Shown: positions 33,049 to 41,125 of the stretch, in pieces
How the letters are laid out: the number at the start of each line of letters is the position of its first letter
Position numbering within the stretch: the stretch's first letter is position 1
Assembly: GCA_963782605.1 (NCBI GenBank)
Contig: CAWAKK010000012.1
Span: 186,001 to 250,000 of the forward strand
DNA: 64,000 bases
Source of the DNA: JBDTSW01 sp963782605
GTDB taxonomy: Bacteria > Actinomycetota > Thermoleophilia > Solirubrobacterales > 70-9
Direction of reading: 5' to 3'
Translations under genes and position numbers: made by a program
The notes under the pieces: generated by a model
Database searches by the model: none
Seen by the model: only the letters and a program-made list of their open reading frames with translations
What the model was told of the DNA's origin: nothing

Positions 33049-34008
33049 ATGCTCTTCCGCCGAAAGAATCGCGTGCCTGCGGCCGACCGACTGCGCTCTT
33101 TGAGCGCGTTCGAGAGCCGCACCGAGCAATGGCGCCAGGTTGGCCTCGGCGCCGAGGTCGACCGTGCCAAGGCCCAGCGGGCCAGGGGAGGCGTCCTCAT
33201 CTTCGCGGCGTTGATCGCCCTGGTGCTCTTTCTCTTCAGCGAGCGCGACACGCTCTCATCCGACCTTCAGACCCCTATCCGCATCGCGACCGTGGTCCTG
33301 CTCGTCGTGCTGGGGTGGGGATTCGCCCGCTCGCTCGGCCGCGGCCTCGCACCCATGCTGTTCCGGCGCTTGGAGCCCAGCACCGCCGGCACGGTGGGCT
33401 TCCTGATCCGGCTGGTGACGATCGTGGCGATGGCGATCGTGGCCGCCAAGATCGCCGGCCTCGACCCCCGGGCGCTGGCTGTGGGAGGCGTCTTCACCGC
33501 GGTCGTGCTCGGCCTCGCGGCGCAGCAGACGCTCGGCAACATCTTCGCCGGGCTGGTCCTGCTCACGACCCACCCGTTTCGCGTGGGCGAACGCGTACGG
33601 CTGACCGGCGCGATGATGGCCGGCAGCGTCGAGGGGATCGTCTCGTCGCTCGGTCTCTTCTACGTAACGCTCGTCTCCGGCGCCAACCGGACGATGATCC
33701 CCAACAGCGCGGTGCTGCAGCTCGCCGTCGTCCCTCTCCGCGAGCCGGAGCAAGTTGAGCTGAGAGCGCGGTTCGACGCCACCACCGAGCCCGCTGACGT
33801 CCAGCGGATGATCAACGAGGGGGTGACGGTCCCCCTGCGCTACCCGCCGGACATCACCCTGGAGGAGCTCGATCGCGATGAGGTCGTCGTCCAGATCGCA
33901 GCGACGCCGCAGAACCCCGCCGATGGCGCGAAGCTCGCCGGCGAAATCCTCGCCTCGGTGCGAGAGGATTCGACCGATGAGCGTGACGAGGTGCCCTCAG
34001 CCGCGTAG
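33049..34008 (+). CDS. MscS-type mechanosensitive ion channel
   Basis: 319 residues. Helices at about 47-64, 75-95, 110-135 and the pore helix AVGGVFTAVVLGLAAQQTLGNIFAGLVLL (~145-175), followed by the beta domain with HPFRVGERVRLTG and SGANRTMIPNSAVLQL, the MscS hallmark. It would open on membrane tension to release solutes. The ~45-residue basic N-terminus and short C-terminal domain are typical of small actinobacterial members. Confidence 0.9.
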   Translation: MLFRRKNRVPAADRLRSLSAFESRTEQWRQVGLGAEVDRAKAQRARGGVLIFAALIALVLFLFSERDTLSSDLQTPIRIATVVLLVVLGWGFARSLGRGLAPMLFRRLEPSTAGTVGFLIRLVTIVAMAIVAAKIAGLDPRALAVGGVFTAVVLGLAAQQTLGNIFAGLVLLTTHPFRVGERVRLTGAMMAGSVEGIVSSLGLFYVTLVSGANRTMIPNSAVLQLAVVPLREPEQVELRARFDATTEPADVQRMINEGVTVPLRYPPDITLEELDRDEVVVQIAATPQNPADGAKLAGEILASVREDSTDERDEVPSAA

Positions 34009-34140
34009 TGGGGGGTGAGAGGCACCCTCTGCCAACCTCGCTCGGAGGACTTCCGGGCCGCCGCGGCACCCCTCGTGAGCTTGGCGGAAGCGCACGGGGC
34101 GGGCGGGGATAAGGGCTGAGTGCGGCGGTACTCTGCGCCC

Positions 34141-34473
34141 ATGAGCTGTCGGGTGGTCTTCAAGTGCGAGACCTGTGGCGCCGAGCCCGATCCGCTCACC
34201 CGTGTGAGCCTCGAGCGCCAGCTCCTCCACTTCCGGTTCGCGCAGTACGTCGACGCGGGAGATTGGCTCGTCTGGCACGGCCGCGGCCCCTACGGACGCA
34301 CGCTCTACGCATGCAAGGAGCACCGGCTCGAGCTGCGTGGCTACGTGCGCAAGCACTACGCCGGGGCGCTGACGGTGGCGAACCCCCGTGCTCACCCCAG
34401 TCTGCCGCCGGACGACTTCGCCGTCGCCCGCCGCCGCGCCCGCTATCAGGGCTGGTCGAGCCCGATCCGATGA
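34141..34473 (+). CDS. Hypothetical protein with N-terminal CxxC
   Basis: 110 residues from ATG 34141. FKCETCGAEPDP contains a CxxC pair and a further Cys-x2-His occurs in YACKEHRLELRGYV, together a plausible zinc site. LHFRFAQYVDAGDWLVWHGRGPYGRTLYAC is the other likely conserved block. No enzymatic motif. Alone between the MscS gene and the convergent MerR gene. Confidence 0.65.
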   Translation: MSCRVVFKCETCGAEPDPLTRVSLERQLLHFRFAQYVDAGDWLVWHGRGPYGRTLYACKEHRLELRGYVRKHYAGALTVANPRAHPSLPPDDFAVARRRARYQGWSSPIR

Positions 34474-34486
34474 CGCGGCAGCGCGG

Positions 34487-35188
34487 CTACGCTCGCTCGC
34501 GCGCCAACTCCGCGACCATCAGCTTCGTATGGAGCGCCGCGATCAGGTCGTTTAGGGGGCCCAGGCCGGCCTCGATGATCTCGATCGCGCGGTCCGCGTC
34601 GACCTCGCCGGCGAGGCGGTCGCGCAGGACCTTGATCTCCTCGACGACGAGGGGCTCGAGCGCGCGCTTGTAGCGCAGCGTGTCGTAGACCGTGAAGCCG
34701 AGGCTCTCGTCGTAGCCGCCGGCACGAAAGCGCGAGACCGCCTCGATCACCTGCACGTCGGAGGGCGAGTAGCCCTCCGCGTCAGGGCTCAGGACCTCAA
34801 GTTCGGCGAGCCGGTCGAGCACGTCCTTCGGGACGTCGTAACGGGCGAGCGCCTCGGCCGCCGGCACGCGCTCGCGCTCGCCGACCAGAGCCCGGTCGAG
34901 GATGCGGTCCTCGAGCTCGATCATCGCCCGCAGTCGATCGGGATCGGCGTCGTCGCTCTCAAGGAGGTCGCGGATCACCCGCAGCGGCATGAACCGCTCC
35001 TCCTGAAGCTGCTTTATGAGGCGGATCCGGTCGACGAACTCGGGTGGGTAGTACGCCATGTTCCGCGAGGTCTTAACGGGCTCGGGCAGGAGGCCCTCGC
35101 GCAGGTAATGCCTGATCGTGGCGACGGGCACGCCCGAGCGCTCGGAGAGCTCCGAGATCCGCAGGAGCTCGGCGGCTGGAGCGCTCAC
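34487..35188 (-). CDS. MerR family transcriptional regulator
   Basis: 233 residues. Winged HTH LLRISELSERSGVPVATIRHYLREGLLPEP (~8-38) and the MerR coiled coil are followed by a ~120-residue effector region without the Cys residues of metal sensors, suggesting an organic or acyl-CoA ligand. Start GTG 35188 overlaps the CaiB stop (GTGA), so it is the last gene of the acyl-CoA catabolic operon and probably its regulator. The palindrome at 39751-39775 is its candidate target. Confidence 0.9.
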   Translation of the reverse strand: MSAPAAELLRISELSERSGVPVATIRHYLREGLLPEPVKTSRNMAYYPPEFVDRIRLIKQLQEERFMPLRVIRDLLESDDADPDRLRAMIELEDRILDRALVGERERVPAAEALARYDVPKDVLDRLAELEVLSPDAEGYSPSDVQVIEAVSRFRAGGYDESLGFTVYDTLRYKRALEPLVVEEIKVLRDRLAGEVDADRAIEIIEAGLGPLNDLIAALHTKLMVAELARERA

Positions 35189-36420
35189 GAGAGGAACGGC
35201 TCCTGCTCGGGCTCGGCGTTCAGGCCGGCCGCGGCGCCGCTTTCGAGGAGCGCCGCCACCTCGCTTTCGCCGAGCCCGGCCTCAGCCAACACCTCCTGGG
35301 TGTGTTCACCGAGCGCGGGCGCTGGACGGGTGGGGTCGCCCGGGGCGCCCCGAAACTTCACCGGCATCCCGAGCAGGCGCACGGGCCCCAGCCGGGGCTG
35401 GTCGACCTCGACCACCATCCCCCGCTCGCGGATGAGCTCGGAGGCAAGCGCCTCGTCGAGATCGCGCACGGGCTCGACGCAGCAGTCGTGCTCATCGTTG
35501 AACGCGGCCCACTCGGCCTTCGTCTTGGAACGAAAGATCTCCGCGACCTGCGCGTGGCCGTCAGATCCCGGCGCGGCGAACTGGTGCTCGAGCAGGTCGG
35601 GACGCCCGATGCCCTCGCAGAGCGCCTTCCAGAACTTCGGCTCGAGCGCGCCGCAGCTCACCCATCCGTCGGCGCATTCGTACGGGAGGTAGCAGGCGAT
35701 GCCACCGTTGAGGATTCCTGCGCCTCGGCGAGGCACCTCGCCATCGCACAGGAACTGACCGGCGACCATCGCGAGCCAGCTCAATGAGCCGTCTGTCATC
35801 GAGACGTCGACGAACTCGCCCTCGCCCGTGCGCTCGCGGCGCCACAACGCCGCGAGGATGCCGAAGGCGGCCATCATGGCGCCGCCGCCGAGGTCCGCGA
35901 TCTGGCCGGCCGCCTGGACCGGGGCGCCGTCGGCCGGGCCCGTCAGCCCGAGCAGGCCGTTCAGCGCCAGGTAGTTCGTGTCGTGTCCCGCCCGGCCTGT
36001 GTTCGGGCCGCTGGCGCCGTAGCCGGAGATCGCGCAGACCACGATGCCCGGGTTGACATCGCGCAGCACGTCGTAACCGGCGCCGAGGCGATCCAGGACG
36101 CCGGGGCGAAAGCTCTCCAGGACGACGTCGGTGTCGCGGGCGAGACGAAGAAACGCCTCCCGCCCCGAGTTTGACTTGAGGTCGAGCCGAGCCGATCGCT
36201 TGCCGCGATTGAGCGCGAGGTAGAGCGCCGAGCGAGTACCGAGCGCCTGAGCGTCCTCGTCGCCGTAGTACGGCGGCGACCAGCGCACGTAGTCACCCAT
36301 GCCCGTGTCCTCGACCTTGATCACGTCGGCGCCGGCATCGGCGAATAGCAGCGAGCAGAACCCGCCCGGGAGCAGCCTCGAGAGATCCAGGACGCGGACG
36401 CCTTCGAGTGCACCACTCAT
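35185..36420 (-). CDS. CaiB/BaiF family acyl-CoA transferase
   Basis: 411 residues. LEGVRVLDLSRLLPGGFCSLLFADAGADVIKVEDTG is the family N-terminus, followed by NRGKRSARLDLKS and the YGASGPNTGRAGHD loop. Members are class III CoA transferases or alpha-methylacyl-CoA racemases; the transferase Asp aligned to YGASGP..GHD appears retained in GHD. ATG 36420 overlaps the BKACE stop (ATGA); a longer frame upstream is a shadow. It probably activates or transfers CoA in the operon pathway. Confidence 0.9.
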   Translation of the reverse strand: MSGALEGVRVLDLSRLLPGGFCSLLFADAGADVIKVEDTGMGDYVRWSPPYYGDEDAQALGTRSALYLALNRGKRSARLDLKSNSGREAFLRLARDTDVVLESFRPGVLDRLGAGYDVLRDVNPGIVVCAISGYGASGPNTGRAGHDTNYLALNGLLGLTGPADGAPVQAAGQIADLGGGAMMAAFGILAALWRRERTGEGEFVDVSMTDGSLSWLAMVAGQFLCDGEVPRRGAGILNGGIACYLPYECADGWVSCGALEPKFWKALCEGIGRPDLLEHQFAAPGSDGHAQVAEIFRSKTKAEWAAFNDEHDCCVEPVRDLDEALASELIRERGMVVEVDQPRLGPVRLLGMPVKFRGAPGDPTRPAPALGEHTQEVLAEAGLGESEVAALLESGAAAGLNAEPEQEPFLS

Positions 36421-37325
36421 GCCGGGGTGGCCGCCTCGAGCGCTTGCGACTTCTCGCCGAGGCCCAGCATCTCCCGGGCCTCGGGCACGGTTGCGGTGCG
36501 CCGGCCGATGTTCTCGGCCATGCTGCGGGCCTCCGCGATCAGCTCGCCGTTGGAGCGAGCCATCTCGCCGTCGGGTAGGTACAGGTTGTCCTCCAGGCCG
36601 GCCCGGACGTTGCCCCCCAAGGCGAGCGCGGCATCCAGGAGTCGCCATTGGTCGCGGGAGACGCCGATCAGCTGCCAGTTCGCCCCGGACTCGGGGCCGC
36701 CGGGGATCTGCTCCGCCATCACGTCGACATTGCGCAGGGTGGGACGGATGCCGCCGTTCACCCCCATCACCAGCGAGATCTGGTGGGGCTCCGAGACGAG
36801 GTCCATGTCGATCAGGGGATCGAGGTTGGCCACGTGCCCCGCGTCGAAGCACTCGTGCTCGGGCTTGATCCCGAGTTCCCGCATCGCCGTGAGGAACTCG
36901 ATGATCGTGTCGAAGGAGTTCTCGAACACGGCCGAGAAGACGAACTCCTTGCGCCGCCGCGAGTACTTGGCGTAGTTCATCGAGCTCATGTTGAGGGCGG
37001 CGACGTCGGGGGTGAGCTCGCGCAGGTAGGCGATGCGCTTCTCGATCGGCACCCCGATCGCGCCGGTCGAGTAGTTCACGATCACGTCGCCGACCTCGTG
37101 CAGGATCGCCCGCGTGATCGCGCGGAAATCCTCGATCTCATACGACGGGACGCCCTCCGGGGTGCGCGCGTGGATGTGAATCTGCGAGGCGCCTTCGTCG
37201 ACCGCCCGCCGGGCTTCGGCGGCGTACTCATCCGGGGTATAGGGGATCGCAGGGCATTGCTCGCGATTGGCGATCGCGCCCGAGATCGAGCACGAGAGGA
37301 TGACTGGATCCTCGAGCCGGCTCAT
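36417..37325 (-). CDS. Beta-keto acid cleavage enzyme (BKACE family, DUF849)
   Basis: 302 residues from ATG 37325 (TGATG overlap with the small upstream gene; GTG 37328 is alternative). BKACE enzymes cleave a beta-keto acid with acetyl-CoA to acetoacetate plus a new acyl-CoA. Zinc ligands His50 and His52 lie in IHIHART; the LGGNVRAGLEDNLYLPDG segment carries the Glu and substrate Arg. FDAGHVANL and the GVNGGIRPT block are family-typical. Followed by a CaiB transferase, so the pathway handles a keto acid whose CoA ester is later carboxylated or hydrated. Confidence 0.9.
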   Translation of the reverse strand: MSRLEDPVILSCSISGAIANREQCPAIPYTPDEYAAEARRAVDEGASQIHIHARTPEGVPSYEIEDFRAITRAILHEVGDVIVNYSTGAIGVPIEKRIAYLRELTPDVAALNMSSMNYAKYSRRRKEFVFSAVFENSFDTIIEFLTAMRELGIKPEHECFDAGHVANLDPLIDMDLVSEPHQISLVMGVNGGIRPTLRNVDVMAEQIPGGPESGANWQLIGVSRDQWRLLDAALALGGNVRAGLEDNLYLPDGEMARSNGELIAEARSMAENIGRRTATVPEAREMLGLGEKSQALEAATPA

Positions 37326-37423
37326 CACGCCTTCAGGTTGGGCGCCGCCGCGCGCACTGCCGTGATGAACCCCTCCACCGCGGGCCGGCGCGATCCCTCC
37401 AACTCGATCAGCTCGTCGCTCAT
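37325..37423 (-). CDS. 32-residue coupled small protein between carboxyltransferase and BKACE genes
   Basis: Sequence starts MSDELIELEGSRRP and ends AAAPNLKA. Its ATG overlaps the carboxyltransferase stop (ATGA at 37420-37423) and its TGA overlaps the BKACE start, so both junctions are perfectly coupled. Actinobacterial acyl-CoA carboxylases often have a small epsilon subunit next to the beta gene, but those are about 60 residues or more, so identification is only a possibility. A chance linker ORF cannot be excluded. Confidence 0.5.
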   Translation of the reverse strand: MSDELIELEGSRRPAVEGFITAVRAAAPNLKA

Positions 37424-38967
37424 ACCGGCATCACCCCGTGCTTTCGCCACGGGCGCTCGACCCGCTTGGTCCGTGCCATCCGCAGACCCCGGATGATCGT
37501 CGGCCTCGTCTCGCGCGGGTCGATGACGTCGTCGATCATCGCGTTGCCCGCCGCGATATACGGGTCGATGATCTTGCGGACATTCGCGAGCATCTCCTCT
37601 CGGGTCTTGTCGGGATCGTCGGAGGCCTCGATCGCCGAGCGGCCGATGATGTTGACCGCGCCTTCCGCCCCCATCACCGAGATCTCGGCGGACGGCCACG
37701 CCACGATCAGGTCCGGCTCGTAGGCCTTGCCGTTCATCACGTAGTAGCCGGCGCCGTAGGCCTTGCGGATCACGACCGTGACCTTCGGCACCGTCGCACG
37801 CGAGACGGCGTAGAGCATCTTCGCCCCGTGGCGGATGATCCCGGCCTGCTCGGTCTTCGAGCCGACCATGAAGCCGGGCACGTCCTGAAGGAAGACGAGC
37901 GGGATCTCGAAGGCGTCACAGAGGTTGACGAAGCGCGCCGCCTTGTCGGCCGAGTCGTTCTCGAGGATGCCGCCGAGCTGCTTCGGCTGGCTCGCGACGA
38001 TGCCGGTCGGCTGCCCGCCGAAGCGTGCAAGGCAGGTGATGATCGTTTTCCCGAACCGCGGCTTTACATCGAAGTAGAAGCCGTCGTCGACGATCTCGCG
38101 GATCACGTCATACATGTCGTAGGGCTGACGGTTCGACTCGGGGACGATGTCGAGCAACGCCTCCGACATCCGGTCGTCGGGATCGGCGGTCTCGCGGACC
38201 GGGGGCTTCTGCTCGCAGTTGGAGGGGAAGAACGAGAGGTAGGTCTTGATCGCCTCGATGCACTCGGCGTCGTCCTCGCACTCGAGGTCGCCGACGCCCG
38301 ACTTGCGGCAGTGGACGCGCGCGCCGCCGAGGTCCTCCATCGAGATGTCCTCGCCGGTGACGGCCTTGGTCAGATGCGGCCCGGCCAGGGCCATCGCCCC
38401 CTGGCCGACCACCATGGGCACGAAGTCGGAGAGGCCCGGGATGTAGGCGGTGCCCGCGGCACACGGGCCGAGCATCCCGGCCACGAGCGGGACGACGCCC
38501 GACATCTCGACCTCCTCCCGGAAGAGGTGGCCCGAGCCGGCGAAGAGGCTTCCGGCTGCCTCCTGGATCCGGGCGCCCGCGGAGTCCAGCAGCCAGATCA
38601 GGGGAATGCGCTTTCCGAGCGCCAGCTCGCGCAGGCGGGTGACCTTGAGCTCGCCGGTCATCCCCATCGATCCCGCCATCACCGTGAAGTCGTAGGCGGC
38701 GATCGCGCAAGGACGCCCGTCGACGTCGCCCCAGCCGGTGATGACCCCGTCGGCGGGCGCCTCCTTTCCCTCCATGGAACGCTGCGAGAAATGTGGCCCG
38801 GCGTGAACGCCGAGCTCGACGAACGTCCCCGCGTCGACGAGCAGGTCGATCCGCTCCCTGGCCGTGAGCTTGCCGCGCTCGTGCTGCTTCGCGATCTTCT
38901 CCGGTCCGCCCCCGAGCTTCGCCTTCTCGCGGCGAGCAAGGAGATCGTCGACGGTCGCCCTGTCCAC
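37420..38967 (-). CDS. Acyl-CoA carboxylase carboxyltransferase (beta) subunit
   Basis: 515 residues of the propionyl/methylmalonyl/methylcrotonyl-CoA carboxyltransferase family. N-terminal KIAKQHERGKLTARERIDLLVDAGTF and ITGWGDVDGRPCAIAAYDFTVMAGSMG are family blocks; two oxyanion-hole Gly pairs are in the crotonase-fold halves. It needs biotin carboxylase and carrier subunits, neither of which is in this operon; a 73-residue carrier protein lies at 53657-53878. Encoded directly after the enoyl-CoA hydratase gene with no gap (38967/38968). Confidence 0.92.
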   Translation of the reverse strand: MDRATVDDLLARREKAKLGGGPEKIAKQHERGKLTARERIDLLVDAGTFVELGVHAGPHFSQRSMEGKEAPADGVITGWGDVDGRPCAIAAYDFTVMAGSMGMTGELKVTRLRELALGKRIPLIWLLDSAGARIQEAAGSLFAGSGHLFREEVEMSGVVPLVAGMLGPCAAGTAYIPGLSDFVPMVVGQGAMALAGPHLTKAVTGEDISMEDLGGARVHCRKSGVGDLECEDDAECIEAIKTYLSFFPSNCEQKPPVRETADPDDRMSEALLDIVPESNRQPYDMYDVIREIVDDGFYFDVKPRFGKTIITCLARFGGQPTGIVASQPKQLGGILENDSADKAARFVNLCDAFEIPLVFLQDVPGFMVGSKTEQAGIIRHGAKMLYAVSRATVPKVTVVIRKAYGAGYYVMNGKAYEPDLIVAWPSAEISVMGAEGAVNIIGRSAIEASDDPDKTREEMLANVRKIIDPYIAAGNAMIDDVIDPRETRPTIIRGLRMARTKRVERPWRKHGVMPV

Positions 38968-39750
38968 CTACCGGCCCTTCCAGTCCGGGTCGCGCTTTTC
39001 GAAGAACGCCGTCACACCCTCGATCGCATCCTCGGTCGAGAGCTCGATCGTGAGCTGCGAGCGCAGATAGTCGAGGGCCTGCATCAGCGGCATGTCCAGC
39101 TGGCGCCAGATCGCGTCCTTGCCGAGCTTCATGACGAGCGGTGACTTCGATCCGAGCTTCGCCGCCCATTCGTCCACCGCGGCATCGAACTCGTCGGCGG
39201 GAACGATCCGGTTCACGATTCCCGCATCGCGGGCCTCCTCCGTCGAAAGCCGCTCCCCCAGGAGCATCATCTCGGTGGCCTTCTTGCGTGGGACGTTGCG
39301 GTAGATCAGCGCCATGATCATGAACGGGAAAAGACCGACGTTGATCTCCGGCGTGCCGAACCCGACGCCCTCCTTCGCAACGATCAGATCGCAGGCCAAG
39401 GCGATCCCGAGCGACCCGGCGAGGACGTGGCCTCCGGCGGCGACGAGGGTGGGCTTCCCGAGCGTGCCCAGGGCCTCGAAGACGTCGATGAAGCGGCCCG
39501 TGGCCTCCCATTTGGCCGCGGGGGGCGCATCCGATCCGAACCCCGCGAGGTTGGCGCCCGCGGAGAAGACCTTCTCGTGCGTCGAGCCCAAGACCAGCAC
39601 ACGAACGGCATCGTCGTCGCGCGCCGCGCGAAGGGCATCGAGCATCTCGTCGAACAGCTCGTCGGAGAGCGCATTGCGCGTCTCGGGATCGTCGAGCGAG
39701 AGGCGCGCGATGCCGTCGGCAACCTCGTAGGTGATCTTCGTGTACGCCAT
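38968..39750 (-). CDS. Enoyl-CoA hydratase/isomerase
   Basis: 260 residues, crotonase fold. SAGANLAGFG gives the first oxyanion-hole block, GGHVLAGSLGIALACDLIVA the second, and GFGTPEINVGLFPFM retains the catalytic Glu. First gene of the minus-strand acyl-CoA operon. Its ATG (39750) abuts the 25-bp palindrome at 39751-39775, leaving no room for a Shine-Dalgarno, so a leaderless message is likely. Confidence 0.9.
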   Translation of the reverse strand: MAYTKITYEVADGIARLSLDDPETRNALSDELFDEMLDALRAARDDDAVRVLVLGSTHEKVFSAGANLAGFGSDAPPAAKWEATGRFIDVFEALGTLGKPTLVAAGGHVLAGSLGIALACDLIVAKEGVGFGTPEINVGLFPFMIMALIYRNVPRKKATEMMLLGERLSTEEARDAGIVNRIVPADEFDAAVDEWAAKLGSKSPLVMKLGKDAIWRQLDMPLMQALDYLRSQLTIELSTEDAIEGVTAFFEKRDPDWKGR

Positions 39751-39775
39751 AAGTAGAAAGTATTACTCTACACTT
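39751..39775. promoter_or_regulatory. Imperfect palindrome between divergent acyl-CoA genes (candidate MerR site)
   Basis: The 25-base element is symmetric about T at 39763: outer AAGT/ACTT, inner AGTA/TACT, with 9 of 12 base pairs matching. It touches the hydratase start codon and lies 49 bases ahead of the acyl-CoA dehydrogenase start. On the minus strand a TACTTT box sits 7-12 bases before the ATG, fitting a leaderless promoter; TACACT (39769-39774) is a -10 candidate on the plus strand. The local base composition is AT-rich for this DNA. Confidence 0.55.
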
Positions 39776-39823
39776 CTTACAGGCGTCGCGCCGGCGGCGC
39801 AGCCCACTAGGAAGGAGCCAGAT

Positions 39824-41044
39824 TTGAGCACCGCCACCGCCGCGAACGGCGCCAAGGTCCTAAAGCCCGAGCACGATGGCTCCCGGAAGCACCTGCTCTT
39901 CAGCGACGAGCACGAGGACCTGCGCGAGTCGATGCAGGCGTGGGTGCGCAAGGAGCTCTACCCCCACCGCAACGAGTGGGAGGAGACGCTCTGGCCAAAC
40001 GAGGTGATGAAGCGCGCCGGCGATTTGGGCTACCTCGGCCTCTGCTTCCCGGAGGAGTACGGCGGGCAGGGCGGCGACTACTACTACTCCCTCGTGCGGG
40101 CCGAGTGCATGAGCTACTCGGGCTCAGGCGGGACCAACATGGGCTTCGCCGTCCAAACCGACATGGTGCTGCCACCGATCCAGTTGCTGGGGACGGAGGA
40201 TCAAAAGCAGCGCTACCTGGTCCCCGGAATCAAGGGAGAGAAGATCGGCTGCCTCGGGATCACCGAGCCCGGCGCAGGCTCGGACGTCGCCGGCATCCGC
40301 ATGAAGGCGATCCGCGACGGGAACGACTACCTGCTCTCGGGTTCGAAGACCTTCATCACAAACGGCGCCCGCGCGGACTTCATCGTCCTGGTCGCGAAGA
40401 CGGACCCCGAGGCCCGCCACGAGGGGATCAGCCTGTTCATCGTCGACCTGCGCGACTCGGATGGCAACCACGTCGACGGCTTCGAGGTCTCGCGCAAGCT
40501 CGAGAAGATGGGCATGCACGCCTCCGACACCGGGGAGCTCTCCTTCGATGAGGTCCGTGTGCCGGCCGAGAACCTGCTCGGCGAGCAGGGCAAGGGCTTC
40601 TACCACATCTCCTGGGAGCTCCAGTCGGAGCGAATGGTCGCCGCGGCGGGCTGCGTGGCCGGTGCGGAGCGGATGTTCGAGCGCACTCTGGGGTACGCAA
40701 AGGAGCGCGAGGCCTTCGGCCGCCCGATCGGCAAGTTCCAAGCGATCCGGCACAAGTTCGCCGAGATGGCGACCAAGATCGAGGCCGCCAAGCAGTTCAA
40801 CTACGTCACGGCCTGGCGGTACGCGAACGGGGAGTACCCGGTGCGCGAGATCTCGATGGTGAAGCTCTACACCTCACGCATGTGCTGCGAGGTGGCCGAC
40901 GAGTGCGTGCAGATCCTCGGCGGATACGGCTACATGAAGGAGTACGAGATCGAGCGCTCCTACCGCGACGTCCGCCTCAACCGGATCGGGGCCGGCACCG
41001 ATGAGATCATGCTCGAGGTGATCGGCCGCTCGTACGGGCTGTAG
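39824..41044 (+). CDS. Acyl-CoA dehydrogenase (IVD/LCAD-type active site)
   Basis: 406 residues from TTG 39824, chosen for the strong GGAAGGAG (39810-39817) 6 bases before and because the family homology starts after it; the frame itself is open to 39731. Flavin signatures: LGITEPGAGSDVAGI and FITNGARADFIVL. The medium-chain-type catalytic Glu position reads AGTDEIM rather than EGT, while the SERMVAAAG block carries the Glu used by isovaleryl/long-chain enzymes, suggesting a branched or long acyl substrate. Divergent from the acyl-CoA operon and probably co-regulated. Confidence 0.93.
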   Translation: MSTATAANGAKVLKPEHDGSRKHLLFSDEHEDLRESMQAWVRKELYPHRNEWEETLWPNEVMKRAGDLGYLGLCFPEEYGGQGGDYYYSLVRAECMSYSGSGGTNMGFAVQTDMVLPPIQLLGTEDQKQRYLVPGIKGEKIGCLGITEPGAGSDVAGIRMKAIRDGNDYLLSGSKTFITNGARADFIVLVAKTDPEARHEGISLFIVDLRDSDGNHVDGFEVSRKLEKMGMHASDTGELSFDEVRVPAENLLGEQGKGFYHISWELQSERMVAAAGCVAGAERMFERTLGYAKEREAFGRPIGKFQAIRHKFAEMATKIEAAKQFNYVTAWRYANGEYPVREISMVKLYTSRMCCEVADECVQILGGYGYMKEYEIERSYRDVRLNRIGAGTDEIMLEVIGRSYGL

Positions 41045-41125
41045 GCACGCGCTACATGGCGCCCACGACCGCGGTGCAGCTCGCGCATCTGCGGGCTGCG
41101 GCCAGTATCGGTGAGAGGCTGAGCA

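Noticed and set aside
36421..36852. Upstream extension of the CaiB-family frame to 36852
   Set aside because: Antisense-like Arg/Gly-rich sequence within the BKACE gene; ATG 36420 forms an ATGA overlap and begins the family homology.
37438..39144. Long open frame (568 codons) on the plus strand opposite the carboxyltransferase and hydratase genes
   Set aside because: Arg/Gly/Asp/His-rich composition without motifs; it mirrors two well-supported genes and reflects high GC at third codon positions.
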